DNA of 64,000 bases from an uncultured Lachnospiraceae bacterium. GTDB lineage: Bacteria > Bacillota > Clostridia > Lachnospirales > Lachnospiraceae. A program made the position numbers and the translations under genes. Where the stretch lies: assembly GCA_902765725.1 (NCBI GenBank), contig CACXAT010000007.1:21779-85778 (forward strand), read 5' to 3'. Positions 34,855 through 43,722 of the stretch are shown in pieces. The notes under the pieces are model-generated. The model did not search any database, was not told where the DNA came from, and saw only the letters and a program-made list of their open reading frames with translations. Every line of letters begins with the position of its first letter. Positions within the stretch are counted from its first letter, which is position 1.

Positions 34855-35310
34855 TCAGCTGCAGGCAGCCGTTGCCGCCTTTGCCGCGATCGGAGTCATG
34901 ACGAAAGCGACGATATAAAGAATGATATACAGCGGAATAAACGTGCCGAAGAATGCCGGCCAGAGCATATTCAGCTGATGCGCCATCGACAGGTTGAAGA
35001 TGGTGAGCGGCAGTCCGATGCCGACGTTGAAGATCAGGCATACCGGAAGGCCTCCGACCAGGCTCTCTCCCAGGGTATGAGGTTTGATTCCGAACAGTCC
35101 TGCGAACTTGGCGGAGATCAGCGGGATCGGGAGGATCACATTGATCAGAAAAGCAAGGCAGAACGCGATCACGATGTTAGAGAGCAGATTCGGTACCAGT
35201 ACCAGTGGCTGATGAGACAGCAGCGCAGCTGAAATGGCCATGATGATCGCCATCGGCAGATCCAGTACGATGTTGAAGATAATGACCCATTTTGCACTTG
35301 GTTTTTGCAT
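34855..35310 (-). CDS. Small integral membrane protein, last gene of the ACP-hydrolase operon
   Basis: A 151-residue hydrophobic protein with about four membrane segments. I do not recognise it with confidence; it vaguely resembles DUF2798-type membrane proteins. A loop SAKFAGLFGIKPHTLGES separates two segment pairs. AGGAGG lies 10 bases upstream of the ATG. Its position directly before a strong terminator and after the flavodoxin-like gene makes it part of that operon, perhaps in transport. Confidence 0.8.
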   Translation of the reverse strand: MQKPSAKWVIIFNIVLDLPMAIIMAISAALLSHQPLVLVPNLLSNIVIAFCLAFLINVILPIPLISAKFAGLFGIKPHTLGESLVGGLPVCLIFNVGIGLPLTIFNLSMAHQLNMLWPAFFGTFIPLYIILYIVAFVMTPIAAKAATAACS

Positions 35311-35376
35311 ATTCGATTTTCCTCCTGTTTTGCGGCGGGCGCCGTTCTCGACTCTCCCCGCCCTGTAATGAATCAG

Positions 35377-36318
35377 TTACGCCTTCTGTGGCACTGTCGG
35401 CTGAATGAATGCTTTGTACTTTGCCTTTCTGGCCTTGAACTCTTCGCTGTTCTTCTGCAGATCAGCAAGCCTTCCCTCGTTCTCCTGGATGTCCTTGCCA
35501 TGAGCCATCTTGCCGGACATGGTATCATGAGCCATCGCGTACTGCTCTTCCGGATAGTCGATCACGATCGCACCGTCTCTTACTGCCAGCTCACCTTCCA
35601 TTCCGCACAGTCCGCAGATCGCATGCGTGGTACCCGGCTCGATGTAGAAGTTGTTGGTATGGCAGTGCGGGCACACGCCTGCAGGTCCCATCCACTTCGC
35701 GTTCGGGATATCCTTCGCTGCATTCGCAAGATTGATGCCGATCTGATGTGCCCTCGCAAGAGCATCATCGTCCATCAGGATGGTCTTGGACCACTGGAAC
35801 TTATCGTTGTCAATGATCTTCCACATCGGGCTCATTGCCACCATGCCGTGGTCCATCTGTACCAGGGAACCCCAGTCAGAGCCGCCGACTGCCATGAAGG
35901 AGATAACCTTGTCCTGAAGCAGTCTGGGATCAACTCCGGGTCCGCCGTGTTCCTTGGAGAGCATGTCTGCGATGAAGAGGTTGCCGCGGTCCATGGACGG
36001 GCCGAAACGGTCACATACGGTGTGAACGATTCCGGGAACGCCGTTCTCGAAGATCGGGGATACCATCAGGATCCCGTCTGCATCCAGCATCTTGTCCAGC
36101 AGCCACAGGAAATCATCCTTCAGAGCACAGGTTCTGCCTCTGCCGCTCATTAATGATTTTACACATGCTATGCAGCCGGTGCAATGCTTGATATCAAGTT
36201 TGTGCAGATTAATAAATTCAATCTCCGCTCCGGCTTCCTGAGCGCCCATCAGGCCCTCTTTGCACATCGCGTCATTTGCGCCATTCTGGGTGCCTGCTGA
36301 GATACCTAAAATCTTCAT
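35377..36318 (-). CDS. Flavodoxin-fold NAD(P)H oxidoreductase with C-terminal zinc ribbon
   Basis: A 313-residue protein whose first 190 residues form a flavodoxin-like FMN reductase domain (MKILGISAGTQNGAND, CTGCIACVKS, SPIFENGVPG). The CxxCxxC motif resembles that of iron-sulfur flavoproteins. The C-terminal part has a zinc-ribbon-like pair, CPHC and CGLC, then a charged helical tail. It probably transfers electrons from NAD(P)H or ferredoxin to a small substrate. It is encoded in the ACP-hydrolase operon, 39 bases after the esterase gene, so a reductive step in that pathway is plausible. Confidence 0.85.
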   Translation of the reverse strand: MKILGISAGTQNGANDAMCKEGLMGAQEAGAEIEFINLHKLDIKHCTGCIACVKSLMSGRGRTCALKDDFLWLLDKMLDADGILMVSPIFENGVPGIVHTVCDRFGPSMDRGNLFIADMLSKEHGGPGVDPRLLQDKVISFMAVGGSDWGSLVQMDHGMVAMSPMWKIIDNDKFQWSKTILMDDDALARAHQIGINLANAAKDIPNAKWMGPAGVCPHCHTNNFYIEPGTTHAICGLCGMEGELAVRDGAIVIDYPEEQYAMAHDTMSGKMAHGKDIQENEGRLADLQKNSEEFKARKAKYKAFIQPTVPQKA

Positions 36319-36357
36319 AATATACCTCCTGTGTTTCTGTTGTAATACAATATCTTT

Positions 36358-37341
36358 TCATTTCTCCAGTCCCAGCTTCTCCCTGAGAAATGATTCGCTC
36401 ATAAGAATCGCTTCTTCTGCCTTCTTCCGGAAAGACGGATCATGGGTTCGTTTCACATCCTCTGTTGTTGCCGCGTATGCCTCCGGATTGGCCGCGTCTT
36501 CCACATAGCCGTGATGCATCCCTTCCATCACCTGAACTGTGACCGGGACACCGCACTGCTGAAGATGTTCCGCGTACAGAAGTCCCTCTTCCTTCAGAGA
36601 ATCTCTGCCCGCAGGCAGGATCAGCGCGGGCGCCGCTCCGGCAAGCTCGCTCTCGCCGGCAAGCACCGGCGATACATAGGGACTGGTCCTCTCCTCCTGA
36701 GATGAATACAGAAGAGTGAACGACCGCATGACTTCATCCGCCATATCGCAGTCATAGTGCTTCTTCTCCTCCGGCAGATGAACCGCATCCAGGTAGGGAT
36801 AGTGGAGGATCTGTGCCTTCAGCGACAGTTCTCCGTTCAGGACAGCCTGCATTGCGGCCACCGTCGCCAGTGTCGCTCCGGCAGAATACCCCATCACCGC
36901 CATCCTGTCCGGGTCAATGCCCCATTCCTGCGCATTTCTGCACATCTTCCTGATCACGCCGTAGGCATCCTTGACTGCCGCCGGGAACGGATTCTCCGGT
37001 GCCAGCCGGTAGTTGACACCGACCACATGGATCCCGAGATCACGGGCGATCCGCTCGCACAGGGCGTCTGTCTTCTCGGCATTGCCCAGCATGAATCCTC
37101 CCCCGTGAAACTCAAACAGGACGGGCCTTTGGCCTTCACGGATTCTGCCGTCCGCGTACTGCGCTCTGTGGAAACAGATACTGATCTTTCGTCCCGGGAG
37201 GGAGAACTCTTCGGTCTGTGCCGCTCTCTTCTGTTCCATCACAAGCTGTGTGTTAAATGCGCGAATGTCCGGAAGCATATCCAGAAATCCCCGAAGGGAA
37301 GGATCCGTTATCTCAGGACAGAGTCTCTGTCTTCTTGCCAT
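36358..37341 (-). CDS. Alpha/beta-hydrolase, hormone-sensitive-lipase family esterase
   Basis: A 327-residue esterase. The oxyanion motif HGGGF, the nucleophile elbow GYSAG, an Asp in GRDSLKEEG and the His in MHHGYVED form a complete catalytic apparatus. No signal peptide is seen, so the enzyme is cytoplasmic. It starts 2 bases after the butyrate kinase stop and belongs to the same operon. It likely cleaves a short acyl ester or lactone; the substrate is unknown. Confidence 0.9.
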   Translation of the reverse strand: MARRQRLCPEITDPSLRGFLDMLPDIRAFNTQLVMEQKRAAQTEEFSLPGRKISICFHRAQYADGRIREGQRPVLFEFHGGGFMLGNAEKTDALCERIARDLGIHVVGVNYRLAPENPFPAAVKDAYGVIRKMCRNAQEWGIDPDRMAVMGYSAGATLATVAAMQAVLNGELSLKAQILHYPYLDAVHLPEEKKHYDCDMADEVMRSFTLLYSSQEERTSPYVSPVLAGESELAGAAPALILPAGRDSLKEEGLLYAEHLQQCGVPVTVQVMEGMHHGYVEDAANPEAYAATTEDVKRTHDPSFRKKAEEAILMSESFLREKLGLEK

Positions 37342-37343
37342 CT

Positions 37344-38456
37344 TTACTCCTTCGGCTCAAAATCAAATCCGGTCCACACCGGCTCACCGGTGTACTCTTT
37401 CGTCTCCTCCGCTCCCGACAGGGCACGGATCGCGCCGGAAGCGAGAGCTTCCATCTCAAAGTCGCCGCCGTAGACGATAAAGGGTCCGACCCATCCTGCG
37501 TATTTCTTCACATCCGCGATGAACTGCTCATCGTTGGAGACGCCGCCGGTCATAACGACTGCATCTACCCTGCCTTCCAGAACACAGGCATAGGAGCCGA
37601 TATACTTGGCCAGCTGATAGGCAAAGTTCTGAGCGACCAGCTCTGCCCACTTATCTCCCTTTGCGATCCTCTCGCGGATCTCGATCATGTTGTCGGTTCC
37701 GAGAAGTCCCAGCAGACCGCCGGTCTTGCTGATCTTCTTCTTCATGTCGTCCAGGGTGTACTTTCCGGAGTAGCACATCTTCACGACCGGCATCAGCGGA
37801 ACATATCCGCTGCGGTTCGGAGCCATCGGTCCGTCTCCGTTGAGTACGTCGTTGGCATCCACGATCTTACCCATCTTCTGGGCTGTGATGGAGGTGCCTC
37901 CGCCGACATGGCAGACAACGAAATTACACTCTTCATATTTCTTTCCCAGAGACGCGGCAGCCCTCATGGCAACCTCTTTCTGGTTCAGTACATGGACGTG
38001 GGATTCCCTGTAGATCCCTTTGATGCCGGTCACCCTGGCTACATCCTCAAACTCATCTACATCGGGAGGATTGACCAGATAAGCCGGCTTTCCTGTCTGC
38101 TGCGCAAAGGCTGCGATGATCTGCGCTCCGAGGATGGCCGGATGCTCCATCAGCCTTCCGGACGTGCAGTCATCCAGGATCTTGTCATTGACTGGGAAGA
38201 TTCCGCCCGGGGTGGAAGCAAGTCCGCCCGAGTATGCGGAGAACGCGTCCATATCCGCAATATCGATCCCTGCTTTCTTCAGTTCTGTCAGGATCGTCTC
38301 TACCCGGTAGGGCTTCTGCTCGCTGACTCTGGCAAAGGTTTTCAGAACCTCCGGGTCATGCTGCACATTGGCCTTGAAGAGGCGCTCCTCCCCGTCAAAT
38401 ACCGCAAGCTTTGTGGATGTGGAACCGGGGCTCAGCGTAAAGATCTTATATCCCAT
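37344..38456 (-). CDS. buk: Butyrate kinase-family acyl kinase
   Basis: A 370-residue acyl kinase of the ASKHA fold, which makes ATP from acyl-phosphate and ADP. Family marks are the N-terminal LSPGSTSTKLAVF, VCHVGGGTSI, GDGPMAPNRSG and VMTGGVSNDE. Length fits butyrate kinase rather than acetate kinase (about 400). The gene follows the phosphotransacylase by 15 bases. Butyrate kinases accept branched and other short acyl groups, so the product need not be butyrate. Confidence 0.94.
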   Translation of the reverse strand: MGYKIFTLSPGSTSTKLAVFDGEERLFKANVQHDPEVLKTFARVSEQKPYRVETILTELKKAGIDIADMDAFSAYSGGLASTPGGIFPVNDKILDDCTSGRLMEHPAILGAQIIAAFAQQTGKPAYLVNPPDVDEFEDVARVTGIKGIYRESHVHVLNQKEVAMRAAASLGKKYEECNFVVCHVGGGTSITAQKMGKIVDANDVLNGDGPMAPNRSGYVPLMPVVKMCYSGKYTLDDMKKKISKTGGLLGLLGTDNMIEIRERIAKGDKWAELVAQNFAYQLAKYIGSYACVLEGRVDAVVMTGGVSNDEQFIADVKKYAGWVGPFIVYGGDFEMEALASGAIRALSGAEETKEYTGEPVWTGFDFEPKE

Positions 38457-38471
38457 TGTGTGACTCCTTTC

Positions 38472-39482
38472 TCATCCCTGCGCGGCGATGATCACCATGG
38501 CGATATCGCCCACGACCTCTTCCACGGAGGATCCTCTGGAGGAATCCGCCACCGGACGGTTGAATCCCGACAGGGTATGTCCGTATCCCTTGCCGCCGGC
38601 AAAGATCTGGATCATCTTGATGCCGATATTGGCAGCGGTCAGATCCGGGAAGATCAGGATATTCGCCTTACCGGCGACCTCGCTCTCCCTTTTCACCTTC
38701 TTTGCCGCAACTGCCTCCAGGACAGCCGTATCAAGCTGGAACTCTCCGTCCACCTTGAGATCAGGCCTGCGCTGCTTCACGATGCCGATCGCCTCATTGA
38801 TGCGGTCCACACTCTCCGCTGCTCCGCTTCCCAGTGTTGAGAAGCTGAGGAATGCGCAGCGCGGCTCCCAGCCCATCAGAGCCTTCACGTTATCGCAGGT
38901 GGCGATGGCGATGGAAGCCAGGTCATCCGCCTTGGGCTCGGGGTTGAGTCCGCAGTCCGCCAGTGCCAGCAGATTGCCTTCCGATCCCTGGAAGCCGGGG
39001 ATCTCTGTCAGTGCGAAGATGGACGGGACGTCCACTCCGTCCTGCATGCCGATCGCCTGCATGGCTGTCATCAGCACGTCGCCGGTCGTATTCACATGGC
39101 CGCAGAAGGTGCAGTCCACAAGGCCGGCCGCCTCCATGATCATGGCGTAGTACATCGCATTCTTCATCTTGCGGCGCGCGCCTTTTTCGGAAAGCTGGCG
39201 CTTGGTATCCGGATACTCCATGTATTTTGCGATCACTTCATCGCGGAAAGCTTCATCGGTGATATCGACGATCTCCATATCGTCCACCGATACGCCGACA
39301 CGCTCAGCGGTCTCACGGATCACCGCAGGATCGCTGACCAGGACCGGGATGCCGATCCCTTCGTCCTTGACACGCCTTGCGGCAAGAAGCGTCTTATCTG
39401 CCTCGCACTCCGGAAGCGCGACTCTCTTCGGGCTTATCTTCGCTTTCTCAATCAATGTCTCAATCAGTGTCATATCATTCAT
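38472..39482 (-). CDS. Pta/Ptb-family phosphate acyltransferase
   Basis: A 336-residue phosphotransacylase that converts an acyl thioester and phosphate to acyl-phosphate. Motifs are RVALPECEADKTLLAA, FPDLTAANIGIKM, and VADSSRGSS near the C-terminus, the active-site region. Length is closer to phosphate acetyltransferase than to short Ptb, but the partner is a butyrate kinase. It overlaps the acpS stop by 8 bases. The thioester donor is normally acyl-CoA; the neighbouring carrier-protein fusion suggests acyl-ACP as an alternative, which is inference. Confidence 0.9.
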   Translation of the reverse strand: MNDMTLIETLIEKAKISPKRVALPECEADKTLLAARRVKDEGIGIPVLVSDPAVIRETAERVGVSVDDMEIVDITDEAFRDEVIAKYMEYPDTKRQLSEKGARRKMKNAMYYAMIMEAAGLVDCTFCGHVNTTGDVLMTAMQAIGMQDGVDVPSIFALTEIPGFQGSEGNLLALADCGLNPEPKADDLASIAIATCDNVKALMGWEPRCAFLSFSTLGSGAAESVDRINEAIGIVKQRRPDLKVDGEFQLDTAVLEAVAAKKVKRESEVAGKANILIFPDLTAANIGIKMIQIFAGGKGYGHTLSGFNRPVADSSRGSSVEEVVGDIAMVIIAAQG

Positions 39483-39879
39483 CCTTTCCTTTCATCGGGG
39501 AGGCCTGAGTCTGCGCCGCCGCGAATGCCAGTGCATACTCCGCGTCGGATGAGAGCGAAATCAGCACTTCCTTCGTACCGCGCTCGCGCGCGCGGGCAAG
39601 AAGCGTTCCGTGCAGCACAACATGGGGTGCTCCCAGTTCGTCATCCAGCACTTCGATCTCACAGATCCTGGCTGTATCCGGATCCTCTCCCAGTGCCTTG
39701 AAGACCGCCTCCTTGGCCGCAAACCGTCTTCTGAGCCAGTTCTCCCGGTCTGTGGAGGCCGCTGCCTGGCGCTTTTCCTCTCCGGTGTAAATCTTTTCAT
39801 AGAAGGGATCCCCCTCCGCCAAAGAGGCGGCGGGGATCTCACTCATTTTCAGAAGGTCTGTTCCGATACCACTTATCAC
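39475..39879 (-). CDS. acpS: Holo-[acyl-carrier-protein] synthase
   Basis: A 134-residue phosphopantetheinyl transferase that attaches the 4'-phosphopantetheine arm to a carrier-protein serine. GIGTDLLKMSEI at the N-terminus and RRFAAKEAVFKALG near residue 50 supply the Mg-binding Asp and Glu. The usual C-terminal SISH reads SLSSDAEYALAFA, so the conserved His is absent. The gene lies 14 bases downstream of the carrier-protein fusion, a natural substrate. It could also be the cell's general AcpS. Confidence 0.9.
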   Translation of the reverse strand: MISGIGTDLLKMSEIPAASLAEGDPFYEKIYTGEEKRQAAASTDRENWLRRRFAAKEAVFKALGEDPDTARICEIEVLDDELGAPHVVLHGTLLARARERGTKEVLISLSSDAEYALAFAAAQTQASPMKGKDE

Positions 39880-39893
39880 TGTATTCTTCCTTC

Positions 39894-42362
39894 TCAGCGA
39901 TAGACGTAGTCTCCTGCCCTGTACTTGGGCGGAATTACCGGCACCTGGATGAAGGACTCATACTGTCCGCCGGTATAGATGATCTGACGTCCGTGATTGT
40001 CCGTATCCCAGGCCAGCGGCTCGAACCATCCCTCGCGGATGTAGCGGCCGGCGATCTGCACACGCAGCTTCTGGCCCTTGTGCCAGATACGCGCGCTCGG
40101 AACGATCTCGATGTCTACCGGTACGATCTCGCCCGGCTGTACCTTCAGGTCTCTCTTGTGGGCCATGACCGGCTGGATCATGAGGCCTTTCACCTTCTGG
40201 CACTCCTTCGGATCCAGCTCTCTGCGGGAGATGCGGCACTTGCCCCAGGCACCCGGATGCGGCTCATTCAGAACGGACCAGGGCAGCCAGTTGCCGTTCT
40301 CGTCCGCCTTCTGGATGTTCACGAACATATCCATGTCGTTGTAGCTCTCGGCAGCGACATACAGATGCAGATACATATATCCGGTCAGCTCGGTGTCTTC
40401 CTCGAAGGTCATGTCGAACTCGACCTGCTCTGTATTGCCGTCGTAGGCTACGGAACTCTCCACAGTTACCGGCGCATCCTTCATGGTCAGATGCTGCGGG
40501 TCGGAAGCGTCGAAATAATATCTCTTGTACTCTGTCCTCTTGAGCGGGAACTCATTCTCCGGACGGCGTACCTGATAATCGCAGTCATAGGCATCCATGA
40601 TGTCCAGACGTACATGGGGAGTCATCTCCCAGCCGTTATGGATGTCCTTCAGATAGCGGTCGTAGAATCTCTTCAGATCTTCGAGATTCTCCGGCTGATA
40701 GGTATCCGGCCACTCAAAGTCACGGTGTGCGCGGAGCCATTTCAGCTTGGTCTTGGCCTTGCGGAAGGCCTGCATGGAGCCTCTCAGATGGAAATGAGAG
40801 AAGCCTGCGGTCTGATAAACCGCGCAGGTAACCTTGGAGAAATCCGGGCGCTTGTCTTCCCAGTAGCCGTTCATGAAGGGATACTTGATCGCCATGTCCA
40901 CCTGGCTGTCCACGCCGCCGGTACCCGTTACCTGGGCGGAAATGAACTTGTTGAAGGACAGGGCCGGAACGCCGCCTTCATAGAAGGACTCACGATACAG
41001 GTCGGTGGAGCACTCCCAGGGAGCGATGCACTTCAGATGCGGCGGCTGCATGGAAGCAACGCCCCACTGATGCATGGCGACTCCGGAGTTTCCGGACATG
41101 CCTACATTGCCGTTGCACCAGTGCTGGACAGCCAGCCACTCGATGAAGTCATAGCCGTCCTCACGGTCCTGGTGGGTGAACATGTGGACGTTGCCCTCGG
41201 AATGGCCTGCTCCGCGGACGTCAACATTGGCCACCGCATATCCCTGATAGACCCAGTACATCGGATCCGGGGACTCAAACTTCGCAAACTTCGATACAGT
41301 GTGAGGCGGAACACCCATGATCTGCCATTCGCTCATGCCCTCGCCCGGACGCTTGCCGAACCAGGACCAGGAAACGATCGCCGGATACTTCTGGCTCTCA
41401 TCCTTCGGACGGTAGATATCACAGTAGATCGTGACGCCGTCACGCATCTTCACGCCCACATCCTGCTCGCAGAGAATTCCGGGCGCGCATTCGTAGACTC
41501 TCTGATTGAATGCCGGGCAGAAGCCCTGTCCCATGCGGGCCATCGGGTCATCGGAAGCGGCAAGGTCAACAGAGGGATCCACCGCGACCGGCTTTCTGGC
41601 TACCATGTAGACTGCTTCCAGTTCCTCACCCTTGAAGGTCTCCTTCAGAGTGAAGCGCTCACGCATCGCCAGTTCATCATCATGGTCAGACTTGGCAGAA
41701 CCTCCAGCCGGTGCTGCCGCTGCGGGAGCTGCTGCCGGCGCGGGTGCCGGAGCTGCCGCAGGCGCAGGTGCGGGTGCTGCCTCCTCCTGGGCATCCAGTT
41801 CCTCGCCCAGGCACTCGGTAAGCACATAATTCACAGCTTCGCCAAAGGTTGCCTGACGGCGGAAGGACATGAAGGGGATCTCGGTATCGAACTCATCCTC
41901 CAGGAAGGTTGTGATCTGGGAATACTGGGTCGACTTCGCATTGCAGTCCTCTACAAAGCGGGTCGCCTCAGACAGCTCCTGAGCCGGTTTGCCAAACAGG
42001 CCGCTGGCGCGCTCGATCAGCTTGTCCAGAATCTCCCTGCGAAGTCCGGTCGCCGGAGCTGCTGCCGCAGGCGCTGCAGGCGCAGCCGTCTCCTGCGAAG
42101 GAGCCTCGGGCTCTTCTCCCAGGCACTCGGTCAGGACGAAATCAACGGCTTCCCCGAAGGTTGCCTGGCGGCGGAAGGACATGAAGGGGATCTCCGTGTC
42201 GAACTCATCCTCCAGGAAGGTTGTGATCTGTGAATACTGCGTTGACTTGGCATTGCAGTCCTCCACAAACCGGGTACTCTCAGAAAACTCCTCCGGCTGT
42301 TTTCCAAACAGCTGGGAAGCACGCTGAGTGAGTTTACTGTAGATGTCCTGTCTGATACTCAT
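39894..42362 (-). CDS. Tandem acyl-carrier-protein domains fused to a CocE/S15-type hydrolase
   Basis: An 822-residue fusion. Residues 5-83 and 108-187 are two carrier-protein domains, each with a serine at the phosphopantetheine position (Ser40 and Ser144, local sequence CNAKSTQ) and the helix pattern LEDEFDTEIPF. Ala/Pro-rich linkers join them. Residues about 250-822 match CocE/NonD hydrolases (peptidase S15 fold plus C-terminal jelly roll), with VGMSGNSGVAM placing the likely nucleophile at Ser426, preceded by DVRGAGHSEG. The expected Asp site reads GFSHF and the His region RAHRDFEW. No signal peptide is seen. The start at 42362 has AAGGAGG upstream. acpS follows by 14 bases, then phosphotransacylase and acyl kinase. 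I infer transfer of an acyl group from substrate to the carrier arm. Confidence 0.88.
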   Translation of the reverse strand: MSIRQDIYSKLTQRASQLFGKQPEEFSESTRFVEDCNAKSTQYSQITTFLEDEFDTEIPFMSFRRQATFGEAVDFVLTECLGEEPEAPSQETAAPAAPAAAAPATGLRREILDKLIERASGLFGKPAQELSEATRFVEDCNAKSTQYSQITTFLEDEFDTEIPFMSFRRQATFGEAVNYVLTECLGEELDAQEEAAPAPAPAAAPAPAPAAAPAAAAPAGGSAKSDHDDELAMRERFTLKETFKGEELEAVYMVARKPVAVDPSVDLAASDDPMARMGQGFCPAFNQRVYECAPGILCEQDVGVKMRDGVTIYCDIYRPKDESQKYPAIVSWSWFGKRPGEGMSEWQIMGVPPHTVSKFAKFESPDPMYWVYQGYAVANVDVRGAGHSEGNVHMFTHQDREDGYDFIEWLAVQHWCNGNVGMSGNSGVAMHQWGVASMQPPHLKCIAPWECSTDLYRESFYEGGVPALSFNKFISAQVTGTGGVDSQVDMAIKYPFMNGYWEDKRPDFSKVTCAVYQTAGFSHFHLRGSMQAFRKAKTKLKWLRAHRDFEWPDTYQPENLEDLKRFYDRYLKDIHNGWEMTPHVRLDIMDAYDCDYQVRRPENEFPLKRTEYKRYYFDASDPQHLTMKDAPVTVESSVAYDGNTEQVEFDMTFEEDTELTGYMYLHLYVAAESYNDMDMFVNIQKADENGNWLPWSVLNEPHPGAWGKCRISRRELDPKECQKVKGLMIQPVMAHKRDLKVQPGEIVPVDIEIVPSARIWHKGQKLRVQIAGRYIREGWFEPLAWDTDNHGRQIIYTGGQYESFIQVPVIPPKYRAGDYVYR
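41832..41960 (-). repeat. Duplicated carrier-protein core, copy 2
   Basis: This 129-base stretch encodes residues 135-177 of the fusion protein and is almost identical at protein level to residues 31-73 (42144-42272), 312 bases away. DNA identity is high by eye, with mostly silent differences. It marks a fairly recent or homogenised internal duplication. Confidence 0.85.
42144..42272 (-). repeat. Duplicated carrier-protein core, copy 1
   Basis: First copy of the internal duplication described for 41832-41960. The repeat period is 104 codons from Ser40 to Ser144. Confidence 0.85.
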
Positions 42363-42492
42363 GTGTACCTCCTTGAAAAAAATAACAGTGTCTCTTCCTG
42401 CAAAATGCTGTGCATTCATGCATTGGATCTATATGTTCCATTACAATGGTTATTTACATATGGCTGATTGCAGTTCTCAGGCCCTGCCGGGA

Positions 42493-43671
42493 TCATTTCT
42501 TTACGATTCCCAGAAGCTCAAGGACCATGCGGACCAGGAACGGAATCACGATGACCACCATGCAGGCGATCCCGAGATAACTGTATCCGCGCTTGACCAG
42601 CGGCAGCAGGCCGAACTGGGCGATGGAGAATGTGAGCAGCGTGCAGACCAGGGCTGTGACCCTCGTGCGCAGGCTGCGCTTTGCCTGTGCCTTCTTTGCG
42701 TCATCCTTCTTCTCAAGCCCCGTTACCACACGGTTTACGAATCCGGTGATCATGTTGACCGCTGAGAAAACGGAACCCACGATGATCAGGATCGAAACCA
42801 TGGGAGCCATCAGTGACGGAAGAACACCCTTCTGGGCAAACAGCAGCGTGTAGACCGAATAGTCGGCCAGCTTCGGATCCATGGCCACTGCCAGCAGACC
42901 GAAATTGACGACTGAGATCACGACCGCGTTGATGATGAATCCGAGGATCATGCTGGACGCGCACTGACTCTTCTTCGTAAACTTCTGGGCATGGGCCACA
43001 TAGAGGCCGATGGAGGCGACATGATATGCGCCGTAGATGATGCAGTTCCAGAGAGCTTCCATGAATCCGCCGCCGGCAGCAGATCCGACAGGCAGCGTTC
43101 CTGCCGACATCTGGCGCACTGCGTCCATGATGGCGCCCCACTGGGCAATGATATTGGGGAGAAATACGACCAGCACTCCGATGATCAGGATATAGGACAC
43201 AACAGATGCTGCCCTGCGGATCATATCCGTGTCAAAAAGGGCGATCACATAGATGAAGATGCCCACGATCACGGTGCAGATCAGATAAGGGATTCCTGTC
43301 AGCTCATGAAGCGTGGATCCGCCCGTCGCAAACGCGATGGAGGGAGCCAGCAGGATCAGCATCAGGTAGACAAGCTCATACAGATTTGAAAAAATGAAGC
43401 GGAATCTTCCGTAGAAGGAATCACAGAAGTCGCGGTAATTCACCGTCTTGTGCTCGTAGGCAAAACGGAGTGCGTACCACTGGAAGAAAGCCTGAAACAG
43501 CTGGGCGATCGCCGGGGTCACCAGACACCAGATCCCGAAATTGATGAAATACTGATACAGCTGGGTTCCCGAGGCAAATCCTCCGCCAAACTGGCTGGTA
43601 AACCAGACAAATCCAACACCCAGCGCAACACTCAGGCTCCCTCTCTGAACGTCTCTCTTCTCTTCTGTCAT
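42493..43671 (-). CDS. YkvI-like APC-superfamily membrane transporter
   Basis: A 392-residue protein with about 11 membrane segments, resembling the uncharacterised YkvI family of the amino acid-polyamine-cation superfamily. The first segment carries the Gly-rich unwound motif FTSQFGGGFASGTQ, where substrates and sodium bind in this fold. It is first in the ACP-hydrolase operon and faces a divergent AraC gene, so it likely imports the operon's substrate. ATG 43671 has GGAG 7 bases upstream; a GTG one codon earlier is possible. Confidence 0.85.
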   Translation of the reverse strand: MTEEKRDVQRGSLSVALGVGFVWFTSQFGGGFASGTQLYQYFINFGIWCLVTPAIAQLFQAFFQWYALRFAYEHKTVNYRDFCDSFYGRFRFIFSNLYELVYLMLILLAPSIAFATGGSTLHELTGIPYLICTVIVGIFIYVIALFDTDMIRRAASVVSYILIIGVLVVFLPNIIAQWGAIMDAVRQMSAGTLPVGSAAGGGFMEALWNCIIYGAYHVASIGLYVAHAQKFTKKSQCASSMILGFIINAVVISVVNFGLLAVAMDPKLADYSVYTLLFAQKGVLPSLMAPMVSILIIVGSVFSAVNMITGFVNRVVTGLEKKDDAKKAQAKRSLRTRVTALVCTLLTFSIAQFGLLPLVKRGYSYLGIACMVVIVIPFLVRMVLELLGIVKK

Positions 43672-43722
43672 CACAATTCTCCGTCAGTCACTCCGGTACA
43701 TATATGCACACAGATTCTTATC

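Noticed and set aside
39993..42233. A 746-codon open frame on the plus strand opposite the ACP-hydrolase gene
   Set aside because: It mirrors the codon pattern of a strongly supported minus-strand gene, has no ribosome binding site and no family-like sequence. Long antisense frames arise from the GC-rich third positions here.
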